The notes beneath the pieces were generated by a model. The model made no database searches. It was not told the DNA's origin and was given only the letters and a program-made list of their open reading frames with translations. DNA of 64,000 nt from Paralithodes platypus (taxonomy: Eukaryota > Arthropoda > Malacostraca > Decapoda > Lithodidae): NCBI GenBank assembly GCA_032716605.1, contig CM064571.1:18759856-18823855 (forward strand), in the 5' to 3' direction. Each line of letters starts with the position of its first letter. Position 1 is the first letter of the stretch. Positions 21,701-28,362 of this stretch are shown piece after piece. The translations under genes and the position numbers were made by a program.

Positions 21701-24700
21701 GTAGTTTCTTTATTCATGCAGAGTTTAGTAAAATTTACCAGAACGTCCCTGACTTCCCAAATTGACTAATTCCTTGAACGTGACGACAGTGCGTTGTTAT
21801 GTGTGCGATTAGTTTGCTTGGGAACCAGATTAACTTGCGCATGTAGTAATGTACACCCTATGTGGTGGATTGTGTTCTTTTATTTATAAATTATTATTTT
21901 ACTTAAACATTGTTTCCACATAGCGATTTTGATTAGTTATTTTGTCTTTTTACTGTGTTCGTATACGTTTTATTTGTTCATTTTGCAAGTTTTACATTAT
22001 AATTATATTTTCTAAAATACAGTTTGATATAGGAATCCTCAATAAACTTGTAATTGGTATGGAAACAGATTAACTTGCTCATATAGTGATGTACACCCTA
22101 TGTGGTGGTTTTGTGTTCTTTTATTTAATTTGATTAAAGCGTTGTTTCCATATAGCGATTTTGATAAGTTCTTTTGCCTTTATATTGTATCGTCCCTTAT
22201 ATTGTGTCGTTCCTTTATATTGTGTCATCCCTGTGTCGTCCCTTTTGTCTTTATATTGCGTCGTCCCTGTTTTGTTTTTGTTTCTTGCAAGTTTTACAAA
22301 ATAAGTAATGATGGTTCCTCCAACTGACCGAGCCTGGCCTCCCTGTCGTTGATGATCTTCTCTCGCCTGGACTCCGGCAGCTTCTGGAAGGCCTCGTCTG
22401 ATGGGGCCAGGATGGTGATGGAGGCCTGCATGGTCCGCAGTACGTTGATGTACCCGCTCTTCTCCAGGATCTCCCCCATTACCGTGAACCGACCATCCTG
22501 GGGGGAGTAAGGGTTAAATTTATATCTAGGTATGGTTGCTGTTAGATATTTGTAATACAATACTCAACGAATCACATTAATCAGTGAGCATAAACTAATG
22601 AAGCACATTTATGTACCCACTCTTCTCCAGTATCTCATCCATCAGTGTGAAGCGACCATCCTAGGGAGTAGAGAGATCATAATTATCTGAACAATGTTCG
22701 CCGGTAACTGGGCAAGAATTTTTGTCGACATACAGCCGATTTGCTGACAAGTAATTGCAGATTACGAAACTACTGTATCTCTTATGCATATTAATTTTTG
22801 TATTTCCTAACTGACGATATATTAAATAAAATAAAGCCACAGCTCAGTATTCAAGATAGGTACATGACAATATTTAAATACCTTGTTAAGATCAACAGAG
22901 TAGAGTTATGATAGTATTCATTTATGCAGTTATGGCAAAATAATCCTATTACATACCTAACGATGCATATTAAACAGTAAGCATTGCCATTGAGCATCAC
23001 AAGCCTTTCAGTATAAGATGGCACATTTTGTCCATATATCTATCTATCTATCTATTGCCTGACGCCGTGATCCCCGAAGGGGTGGCCACGAACGAACTGC
23101 CCCCATGCACCTCTGTCCCCAGTCAGTCGACGCCCCTCCCCCCAACCAGCACCGCCTTCGTTCATGTAGTTCCTCACTCCATCCTTCCACCTCATATTCG
23201 GTCTACCTCTCCCTCTCTGTCCCTCCACCTCGCTCTCGTACACCCTCTTAGTCATTCTCTCGCTTTCCATACGTTCCATATGGCCGAACCATCTCAAGTT
23301 GTTCCTTTTCACACTTTCCAGCACATCTACCTCCACACCACACCTCCTTCTTACTTCCTCATTAGTCTGTCTATCCCTCCATGTAACTCCGCACGCACTC
23401 CTTAAGTAATTCATTTCCACTGCTCTCACTCTTGGTCTGAGTCTCTCAACCAACGTCCATGTTCGCTTCCGTAAGTCAGTGTCGGGATTACCACACTGTC
23501 ATGCAAGGACTTCTTCACTTCCATACTGACCACCCTATTTCTTGTTACTGCTTTTAGCGTTCCTACAACCCTCTTCCCCTGTTGTACCCTCTCCCGCACC
23601 TCTTCATCCATAGTTCCATCTTTACTCATCACACTGCCCAGATACTTAAAAGAGTTGACGATCTCCATAGCCTGACCGTTCAGCTTCACCTCACACTCTG
23701 TGACTTCACCCCTTTCGAAGACCATAACCTTGCTCTTCCCCGTATTTACCTTCAAATTCCGTTTTTCGCACACTGTTCCAAACTCATTTACCAGACCCTG
23801 CAACTCCCCTTCATTATCACTCATCAGAACTGTATCATCCGCAAACAGCAGTATAGGTAGCTTCCACTCAATTCCCTCCCTTTTCAGCGATACACCAACA
23901 TTCACTGCTCTTGATAGGATTTCTTTCATGACTCTATCCATATATACAGTAAACAACCACGGGGACATCACACACCCCTGTTTCAAACCAACATTCAGGT
24001 CAAAGAACTCGCTCTGCTCACTCTCCACACGTACTGCCCATATATTCCAGCTATTATTAGTCGACCTTAATCAGATTAGAAAGAGCTTGTTTGAGTCAAA
24101 GTGTTAATTAGAATAGATATTACCCTGTGATCCCTAGAGGACTTTTCAAAGCTAAGCAAAATTGCTTAATGGTAGCCAGAATATACTGAAAATTAGCATC
24201 TAAGTACAGCACTGAAAGAGGTAAAGGAGATGGCCCCACCCGAGGACTTACATTGAGGACCATGTCGGCCACGTTCTGCAGGATACCAATGGAGGGGTCC
24301 AGAACGCTGCTAATGACGTGCACCACACCGTTAGTCGCATGTTGGTCCTTCCGGATCAGTAGGGCACAGTTGATTGTTGTCATCTGGGAAAGAACGGGAG
24401 AGAGACATTATGCTGATGAATGCAAGTAGTTGATCACTATAGCAAATTGCATCTTACTGTGTAGCCTCCATTACTATAACTACTACTATTTCTACTGCTA
24501 CTATGCAAGGAGAATTATATAAGTAGCTTGATAAAGGTAAGTTAAACACCTGAAGAATGCATCCAAATACCTGATCTTCAGTTTTCATTAATTCATTGCC
24601 CTTTTATTTAGTTTGAGTACCTATGAGTCATGACACTGATGTTGTCTGCAACAATGATAGCTGTATTTATATTCATCTCATTGAGGTACCTGTTCATCTT

Positions 24701-27213
24701 GACATTTTGTTTTTGTACTCAAGAAGGGAAACAGCTGATGCTCCTATCTCAATGGAGTAACTATTAATCGTCGACCCAATTTTCCCATTATCTAACAATA
24801 ATTGTTTTTACCTCGTTTTATGCTCATAAATTGCCATGTGTCTCCTGCTGTACTCACCTCGTTAGAATACCTGTTGATTCTGGCCCTAGTGTTTCTCTAA
24901 CAGGTACTCCTATCTCAATTCACCCGTTTTGTACCTGGGTTTTGTACTCACCCCGTTGGAGTACCTGTTGATCCTGACACTGTGTCCCTGGTGCCGCGTC
25001 TCCACCATTATGTTGGCACCAAAGTTGTCACTGGTCAGCTTGGTAGTCAGGAGGTGGTAGAGCAGGATGGGGTTGTTGGGGTTGCCGCGGTACGTCTCCA
25101 GTTGGTTTTGAAGTGATAGGCGGAGGCTCTGTGGAGGTTAGAGAGTATTTAGTGCATTGAATCAATTTGGTGTAATTCACATCGTAAACCTATTCTAAAA
25201 ATAACCATGAAAGTTATCATAAATGACATATCAGTCTTCATAGTAGTGTAAACATTAATTTTAATGGAAATTACCTGAGTGAATTTGCTGATGAAGGTCT
25301 TCTACTGGTGACTTTAATGATACATGGTGACATTAATGCAGTTGAGAGTTTAGTGTGGTTTATAACTAGGACATAGTAACGATTATCTCTCCCAATACAT
25401 TTTCAAGTAAAGCATATCAAAGGCCTCATTTGTGTGTGCAAAGAAGGTGAATGCCCCGAATCCCTCTAGTCCTCCTGTAAGTCTGTTCTGGATGCAACTG
25501 GGACAACTTGGTTACTCCCCATCCTGTTATTTGCAAATTTGATTTTAAATAATATTTTGACATTTAACATGTAGTTTCTTTATTCATGCAGAGTTTAGTA
25601 AAATTTACCAGAACGTCCCGGACTTCCCAAACTTGACTAATTCCTTTAACGTGACGATAGTGCGTTGTTATATGTGCGATTAGTTTGCTTGGGAAACAGA
25701 TTAACTTGCTCATGTAGTAATGTACACCCTATGTGGTGGATTGTGTTCTTTTATTTAATAATTTTCATTTTAGTAAGCATTGTTTCCACATAGCGATTTT
25801 GATAATTAAATTTGACTTTATATTGTCCTTGTCCCAATTTTGGTTTGTTTAGTTTGCAAGTTTTACATTTTAATTTTGAAAGTTTTACATTATAAATATC
25901 TCCAGTATGTTCATGAAGGGCTAATTGAGATACATTTTACCCTCTTGAACATCTAAACCCCTCTCTCCATACCCCTCTCCCCCCTTGAACATCTCCCCCC
26001 TCTGTCCATACCCCTCTTCCCCCTATGTTTTCACTGAACCCGTTTTCTTTGTCCCCCCTATCTGTTCATTATTGTCGGAGGTTGGAAAAGTTGTTTCCTA
26101 GCTCCTTCCTCATGTCTTTTGCATCCATTCTTTGCTCTGTCTTCCTTAAATTAGATAAACATTTCTAATGTTACTTTGCATTATTGAATTAAAATGACAC
26201 TGTAGAATGCAAGAAGTAAATAAAACTGTCTCATAAAAACTTACATCGAAGGCCTCATTAGTGGGTGCGAAGAGAGTGAACGCCCCGGGCCCTTCCAGCT
26301 CCCCCGTCAACCCGGACTCCCGGATATACTGGGCCCACTTGGTCGCCCCCAGCTGCTCTGCCGTCTCCAGCACGTTCATCAGGGGCTTCACTATACCGCA
26401 GAAGGAGAAAAGTAATGCGTCAAATAAGAATTAAATACAATAAACTAGCTATTTTCTATTATATATTTATATAATGTAGATAGTGCTAATGCAAAGTCAT
26501 AATTACCAGCTAAAATATTGTCTTAGTGCATTTATAAATAAATAGAATAAAATTCAACACACATTCTATTCATCAGAAGCGTACATTATTTTTGAAAATA
26601 TAATGAGAATGTCGGACAGGTTGGGAGAGAGGTATCCTGACCAGGGTTCGAACCCAATCACTCGGGTATGTTTGTGGAGTTGGCCACCGCTCATGGTCGA
26701 GTGAATACAGTGCCCAACTCTCACAAACATACCTGAGTGAGTGGGTTCGAATCTTGGTCAGCATACCTCTCTCCCAACCATTTCTATTGAAGTTCTGTTA
26801 AATATCGATGTTTATGGCTCCAACTTCCTTATAACCCGAAACTCCCAAGTGGTGAAATACTTGCATATTTACCAAGTTTGACGATTCTCACAACAACTAA
26901 CCTCTAGTACAGCCGTCCTCCCCGCTGATCCTCTCATAGCCCTCACAGCACTCGAACCTGATCCTCCTGAAGAAGTAAAGGTAGATGAACCACTACTGAA
27001 GAAAAACGTTTTAGTCTTATATTTTTTATTATGAATATGCATATGAATGAATATTATGCATATGCAGAGAAAGAGAGAGATAAGAGTAATCTAGAGATCC
27101 ATTAACTGTCTTACGTTGATTTTCCACATATCTTCCGGGGCAGCCAGTATCGACACTCGGTCCAGAACTCCAGGTCAGAGTCAGGCACCTCCTCCACCAC
27201 ACAGGCGTTGGGG
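10138..27213 (-). CDS. mfas: TGFBI/midline-fasciclin-like secreted adhesion protein, whole gene model (13 coding exons; 5' end missing)
   Basis: Joining 27213-27115, 26966-26902, 26390-26245, 25128-24952, 24383-24252, 22497-22329, 20776-20567, 18696-18559, 17384-17269, 16621-16428, 15586-15460, 13878-13708 and 12741-10138 gives one frame of 4,348 nt (about 1,448 codons) with no internal stop and matching phases at all 12 junctions. Order: EMI cysteine module (residues 1-55), FAS1-1 (56-205), FAS1-2 (206-332), FAS1-3 (333-482), FAS1-4 (483-610), then an 840-residue low-complexity tail with two RGD motifs. EMI plus four FAS1 domains is the layout of vertebrate TGFBI and periostin and of insect midline fasciclin, which act outside the cell in matrix binding and integrin adhesion. 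The signal-peptide exon is not seen. The tail is far longer than in TGFBI. The symbol rests on architecture; orthology is not proven. Confidence 0.9.
10168..10287 (-). other. Polybasic segment of the fasciclin tail
   Basis: Codons here give 23 Lys/Arg in 40 residues, including R-R-R-R-G-R-R-G-R-R. Such clusters in secreted proteins often bind glycosaminoglycans or are cut by furin-type proteases; either is inference. Confidence 0.7.
11077..11784 (-). repeat. In-frame 21-bp coding minisatellite, about 34 heptads
   Basis: The repeat unit is [S/Y]-D-S-T-[Y/S/N]-R-G. I count 34 units, two of them six residues long, with no frameshift. On the plus strand the DNA shows 'gaatcagatcctctgta' variants every 21 bases. 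Possible Ser/Thr glycosylation or phosphorylation sites abound. Confidence 0.9.
12770..13105 (-). mobile_element. LINE (family beta) 3' fragment
   Basis: Minus-strand remnants of the C-terminal zinc-knuckle-like RT tail (L-G-W-Y-G-H-V-E-R-M and R-R-L-G-I-K motifs) end in a (TATG)n tail at 12770-12787. Frames are broken. It lies in the last intron, starting about 30 bp upstream of exon M. It is the same family as 17505-17871 and 60208-60733. Confidence 0.75.
13356..13698 (+). mobile_element. Family A MITE abutting a splice donor
   Basis: It begins 'ttaaggggatttcat' and keeps the family A landmark order up to 'aagcatgagggagaagggg' at about 13699. The right end stops about 9 bp from exon L (13708), so the element supplies intron sequence right next to the GTGAGG donor. 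Confidence 0.7.
13708..13878 (-). CDS. mfas: Exon L: middle of FAS1-4
   Basis: Acceptor 'ccgcag', donor GTGAGG, phase 0 on both sides, 57 codons. It contains V-V-K-R-H-L-A-V, equivalent to the conserved Tyr-His region of FAS1, and G-L-I-Y-T-V-N-G. A decayed copy lies just upstream at 13962-14051. Confidence 0.9.
13962..14051 (-). pseudogene. Ghost copy of exon L
   Basis: Behind an intact 'cctgcag' acceptor and in phase, the copy reads A-T-Q-H-R-P-R-T-D-G-E-Y. Of its first 23 residues 18 match exon L. It continues N-I-Y-H-P before a TAG at 13964-13962. If spliced in, it would end the protein early. Confidence 0.8.
14080..14605 (+). mobile_element. Retroelement 3' region with (AAC)n tail
   Basis: GC-richer sequence ends 'cagacagcctggggaac' followed by (AAC)n. 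The same ending opens the window at position 1. No coding frame is recognised. SINE or LINE 3'UTR are both possible. Confidence 0.45.
14606..15160. mobile_element. Family B-related foldback remnants
   Basis: 'tttaaccttttcaagatacgg' on the left and 'cctcaaggggttaaag' on the right, with 'cttaagctgtataaaattgtc' inside, mark a decayed or composite family B element holding a 'ggtaccatgacttgtacgc' segment. Confidence 0.4.
15460..15586 (-). CDS. mfas: Exon K: start of FAS1-4
   Basis: The acceptor 'ttctacag' follows exon J (phase 2) and the donor is GTGAGT; 127 nt. It carries the first FAS1 motif, Y-T-F-F-V-P-S-N-D-A-F. Confidence 0.92.
15666..15886. mobile_element. Family E MITE, about 35-bp inverted ends
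   Basis: The ends read 'actctgtttcatttcagctg' and 'cagttgaaaagaaacagact' in inverted orientation around about 150 bp of AT-rich DNA. A second copy lies at 46681-46910. Confidence 0.7.
16169..16370 (+). repeat. Family F interspersed repeat
   Basis: 'acaggtctccctcgatttatg', 'gggttacgttcctgaaaac' and 'aaaacccaaacacaaacac' recur in opposite orientation at 18286-18476, within the same gene. Confidence 0.65.
16428..16621 (-). CDS. mfas: Exon J: end of FAS1-3
   Basis: Acceptor 'ttgccag', donor GTGGGT, 194 nt. It contains the second FAS1 motif, Q-N-G-A-I-H-I-I-N-K-V-I-M-P, closing FAS1-3. It ends in phase 2 and joins exon K to make a serine codon. Confidence 0.92.
16895..16995 (-). pseudogene. Ghost copy of exon J
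   Basis: After an intact 'cctgcag' acceptor the frame reads M-I-S-M-N-K-E-V-S-I-R-L-Q-V-W against I-M-S-L-N-E-E-D-P-V-R-L-Q-V-W in exon J. It then shifts frame. It lies 5' of the real exon in the same intron. Confidence 0.75.
17269..17384 (-). CDS. mfas: Exon I: middle of FAS1-3
   Basis: Acceptor 'catttcag', donor GTAGGG, 116 nt. It contains L-V-R-F-H-G-A-Y, the His-bearing core strand of the FAS1 fold. It joins exon H (phase 1) and exon J (phase 0). Confidence 0.9.
17505..17871 (+). mobile_element. LINE (family beta) 3' end with intact C-terminus
   Basis: The plus-strand frame from 17509 to 17802 reads N-R-I-T-N-D-E-L-R-Q-R-L-G and W-Y-G-H-V-E-R-M-D, ending M-T-R-D-stop. A 3'UTR and (TATG)n tail follow. 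It is the C-terminal tail of a non-LTR reverse transcriptase, 5'-truncated and antisense to the host gene. Confidence 0.8.
18180..18272 (-). pseudogene. Ghost copy of exon H 3' end with its intron flank
   Basis: 'tactaagcagcct' at 18250-18263 copies the donor end of exon H, with a GT still at 18248-18247. The flanking intron ('tcttaaggatcagtaattca') also matches 18510-18530. The duplication therefore included intron sequence. Confidence 0.65.
18286..18476 (-). repeat. Family F interspersed repeat, reverse
   Basis: It matches 16169-16370 in reverse: 'gtgtttgtgtttgggtt', 'ggttttcaggaacgtaac', 'aatcaagggagacctgt'. Confidence 0.65.
18559..18696 (-). CDS. mfas: Exon H: start of FAS1-3
   Basis: Acceptor 'cccccag', donor GTACGT, 138 nt. 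It carries the first FAS1 motif in variant form, Y-T-F-F-V-P-D-E-A-A-W, preceded by a typical first helix (N-L-I-E-L-A-E-S). Confidence 0.9.
19605..19839. mobile_element. Inverted pair of Penelope-like termini with hammerhead-like cores
   Basis: Two inverted arms share 'aaggacacaaatgcagagta' and its complement. The plus-strand right arm has 'cctgaagaagccgtgtct' followed by 'agcgaaacgttgaataaa'. This fits CTGANGA, stem II, GAAA, the conserved core of the hammerhead ribozymes found in Penelope-like retroelements. The left arm on the minus strand has the same order, with GAAA changed to AAAA. Full folding was not tested. Confidence 0.5.
19933..20478. mobile_element. Family I MITE-like element with about 22-bp inverted ends
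   Basis: 'agaattctccctaccagga' at the left and 'ctggtagggagaattgttac' at the right are inverted copies 540 bp apart. The interior is AT-rich and non-coding. Confidence 0.5.
20567..20776 (-). CDS. mfas: Exon G: second half of FAS1-2
   Basis: Acceptor 'ctcgacag', donor GTGGGT, 210 nt. It contains L-L-Q-N-H-I-I (the conserved His strand) and K-N-G-I-I-H-M-I-D-D-V-L-L-P, the second FAS1 motif. Confidence 0.93.
20828..21242. repeat. Long inverted repeat built on family B sequence
   Basis: Arms of about 150 bp start 'taagccaagtactatttctc' and end 'gaaacagcacttggctta'. Each arm holds 'catatggaagtcagagggtt' or its complement. Family B motifs lie inside the arms, and the spacer holds another 'ttaaccctttgaag' start. 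Confidence 0.7.
21715..22310 (+). repeat. Family C repeat, two adjacent copies
   Basis: 'tagtaatgtacaccctatgt' occurs at about 21845 and in variant form at 22085. Each is followed by 'gttgtttccacatagcg' or a variant and a 'gcaagttttaca' end. It is the same family that fills the last 9 kb of the window. Confidence 0.65.
22329..22497 (-). CDS. mfas: Exon F: start of FAS1-2
   Basis: Acceptor 'ccccccag', donor GTCAGT, 169 nt. It carries the first FAS1 motif, I-T-I-L-A-P-S-D-E-A-F. It ends phase 1, completed by exon G to alanine. Confidence 0.92.
22595..22660 (-). pseudogene. Ghost copy of exon F
   Basis: After an intact AG acceptor it reads D-G-R-F-T-L-M-D-E-I-L-E-K-S-G-Y-I-N-V-L. Of 20 residues 18 match exon F. 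It then reads H and TAG at 22597-22595. It is in phase with exon E. Confidence 0.85.
23003..24220. mobile_element. Family B MITE split by a LINE
   Basis: 'cctttcagtataagatgg' lies left of the LINE. 'ctattattagtcgacc', 'aaagctaagcaaaattg' and 'agcactgaaagagg' lie right of it. Together they form one family B element interrupted at 23040-24037. Confidence 0.55.
23040..24037 (-). mobile_element. LINE (family alpha), 5'-truncated reverse transcriptase
   Basis: The minus-strand frame 24028-23426 holds RT motifs G-C-V-M-S-P-W-L-F and F-A-D-D-T-V-L-M. After a one-base loss near 23460 the frame continues from 23453 with A-V-E-M-N-Y-L-R and the C-terminal L-R-W-F-G-H-M-E-R-M. The 3' end is (GATA)n-like. 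Both sides carry CCATATAT (23032-23039 and 24038-24045), an 8-bp target duplication. It is non-autonomous and broken. Confidence 0.85.
24252..24383 (-). CDS. mfas: Exon E: end of FAS1-1
   Basis: Acceptor 'tttcccag', donor GTAAGT, 44 codons, phase 0. It contains H-A-T-N-G-V-V-H-V-I, the second FAS1 motif, in a form very close to vertebrate TGFBI. Confidence 0.94.
24678..24710 (-). pseudogene. Ghost copy 2 of exon D donor end
   Basis: 'ttgaggtacctgttcatcttg' resembles the end of exon D ('ttggagtacctgttgatcctg'). The donor GT is lost. It is the most decayed ghost in the gene. Confidence 0.5.
24858..24895 (-). pseudogene. Ghost copy 1 of exon D donor end
   Basis: It reads R-I-N-R-Y-S-N-E against R-I-N-R-Y-S-N-G in exon D. 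The GTGAGT donor and the flanking 'tgtactcac' are preserved. It lies 57 bp 3' of exon D, so two donors compete in the same intron. Confidence 0.75.
24952..25128 (-). CDS. mfas: Exon D: middle of FAS1-1
   Basis: Acceptor 'ctccacag', donor GTGAGT, 59 codons, phase 0. It contains I-L-L-Y-H-L-L, the conserved Tyr-His site of FAS1, and ends R-Y-S-N-G. Confidence 0.92.
25416..25526 (-). pseudogene. Ghost copy of exon C 3' half
   Basis: The frame gives L-T-G-G-L-E-G-F-G-A-F-T-F-F-A-H-T-N-E-A-F-D; about 18 of 24 residues match exon C. There is an in-frame TAA upstream and the donor GTAAGT has become ATGCTT. It lies 3' of the real exon. Confidence 0.8.
25555..25900 (+). repeat. Family C repeat
   Basis: It runs from 'gacatttaacatgtagtttc' through 'tcatgtagtaatgtacaccc' to 'tttgcaagttttacatt'. 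The order matches 21715-22040. Confidence 0.65.
26245..26390 (-). CDS. mfas: Exon C: start of FAS1-1
   Basis: Acceptor 'ggtatag', donor GTAAGT, 146 nt. It opens with the helix M-N-V-L-E-T-A and contains F-T-L-F-A-P-T-N-E-A-F, a textbook first FAS1 motif. It follows the EMI module directly. Confidence 0.94.
26620..26778 (+). repeat. tRNA-derived palindromic hairpin element, copy 3
   Basis: Arms 'gttgggagagaggtatcctg' and its near-complement at 26750-26778 enclose an A-box-like 'catggtcgagtga'. The right arm has 'gggttcgaatc'. It lies in the intron between exons C and B. Confidence 0.7.
26902..26966 (-). CDS. mfas: Exon B: end of EMI module
   Basis: Acceptor 'cttcttcag', donor GTTAGT, 65 nt. 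It reads F-E-C-C-E-G-Y-E-R-I-S-G-E-D-G-C, the conserved C-C-x-G-Y...G-x-x-G-C end of EMI/TGFBI N-termini. Confidence 0.93.
27115..27213 (-). CDS. mfas: Exon A: start of EMI module
   Basis: Acceptor 'cttcctcag', donor GTAAGA, 99 nt. It reads P-N-A-C-V-V-E-E-V, then W-L-P-R-K-I-C-G-K-S, the start of the EMI cysteine module. It begins one base into a codon, so at least one upstream exon (signal peptide) is missing. Confidence 0.92.
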
Positions 27214-28060
27214 CTGAGGAAGAGGGAGAAAGGGGGGTTAGCACATACAAACATAGGCCTACACACCATGATCAAACACCTATCTTGACCTATCATCGGC
27301 AAATATAGTACTACTACTACTAATAATAATGCTTCTACTACTACTACTACTAATACTAATAATAATTATTATACAATATTTAGAGGGCACTCAATAGAAA
27401 AGACAACCTCTGCCTACACTTGAACATTCTAACAAATCCATGGCAATGAATGGATGAATGAATACATTAATGTATGGGAAATAATCCACATAGCAGCGCA
27501 ACAACAAAGGTCATTGCCGCCGAAAGTAAAATGCAGACTAAAACCCAGAAAAGCGGAGATAAAACACAAAACAAGAAGAAAAAACCAAGACAAGAGGAGA
27601 GAAACCACAAGACAAGAGAATAAAACCAAGAAAAGAGGATATAAAAGTAAGTAGGGAAGTAATGAAGTAAAGGAACAAGACGGAAGTAAGGAGAGTGAGG
27701 GCGTGAGAGTGTGACAGAGTGGGGCGTTAAGGTGGGTGTGGGTGTGGGCGTAGGGGGGGGGGGGAGCTTTAGTTGAACGTTCTAACAGACAGACACTTGG
27801 TACAGCAACACCCATCATGCTCGGGCGTTAAGGGGCCGCTGCTGACTGATGTGGGAAGTAGGCCGGACATACACAGAGGAACTAGGACTTTTTTGTGTGT
27901 TTTTGTATTACTAGTTACGTAGGAGTTTTTGTCTTACTACGTGTCGTTGATTATAGAATCGTGAGTTTTAAAGTTCTTACACCTTATTAGATTTCATAGC
28001 TAATTTAGAATCTACACGCGGCCTGCTGCTTTCAGATAACAAAACATGGCCAAGCGTCGC
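27214..28060. other. Upstream flank of exon A; no further coding exon seen
   Basis: It holds an (ACT/AAT)n microsatellite (about 27308-27370), purine-rich DNA and a G9 run. A minus-strand ATG near 27820 opens a frame but gives no convincing signal peptide or donor. The first exon may be farther upstream. Confidence 0.4.
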
Positions 28061-28062
28061 TG

Positions 28063-28092
28063 GTTACCATGGCAACCAGACTCAGTGACGTA
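28063..28092. promoter_or_regulatory. RFX X-box plus CRE-like site
   Basis: GTTACCATGGCAAC at 28063-28076 is a perfect match to the palindromic X-box bound by RFX factors. TGACGTA, a CREB/ATF half-site, follows 9 bp later (28086-28092). Whether it serves the minus-strand fasciclin gene or another promoter is unknown. Confidence 0.5.
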
Positions 28093-28149
28093 GGACTTTG
28101 CTGAAGATCTTTTCTCTTGACATAAAGCTTATCAACACACCGGAACCCC

Positions 28150-28362
28150 TTCAGGATTATGACGCGCGTTGATAATTTATTCTGGCTATAATTATACTAT
28201 TTTTATTCAGCTTAGGAAGAACTTGTGATAGCTAGAGTTAATTGGGAGTTTTTACCCCTTTCATTCCTAAACACATTCTTCCTAAATTTCATAAAATCGT
28301 CTAATGATAGCCTACCCGGCAAAAACTGCCCAAAATCGCGTCATAATCCTCGAAGGGTTAAA
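28150..28362. mobile_element. Family B foldback MITE, complete
   Basis: Ends 'ccccttcaggattatgacgcg' region and 'cgtcataatcctcgaaggg' are inverted copies. 'ttcagcttaggaaga' and 'cttcctaaatttcat' mark the inner arms. Confidence 0.6.

Noticed and set aside
27429..27818. Minus-strand ATG frame just upstream of exon A as the gene start
   Set aside because: It runs into Pro-rich and poly-pyrimidine simple sequence with no suitable phase-2 donor before exon A.
28046..28095. Short plus-strand frame M-A-K-R-R-W-L-P-W after 'ctttcag'
   Set aside because: It is 15 codons with no donor and coincides with the X-box. It is better read as a regulatory site than as an exon.
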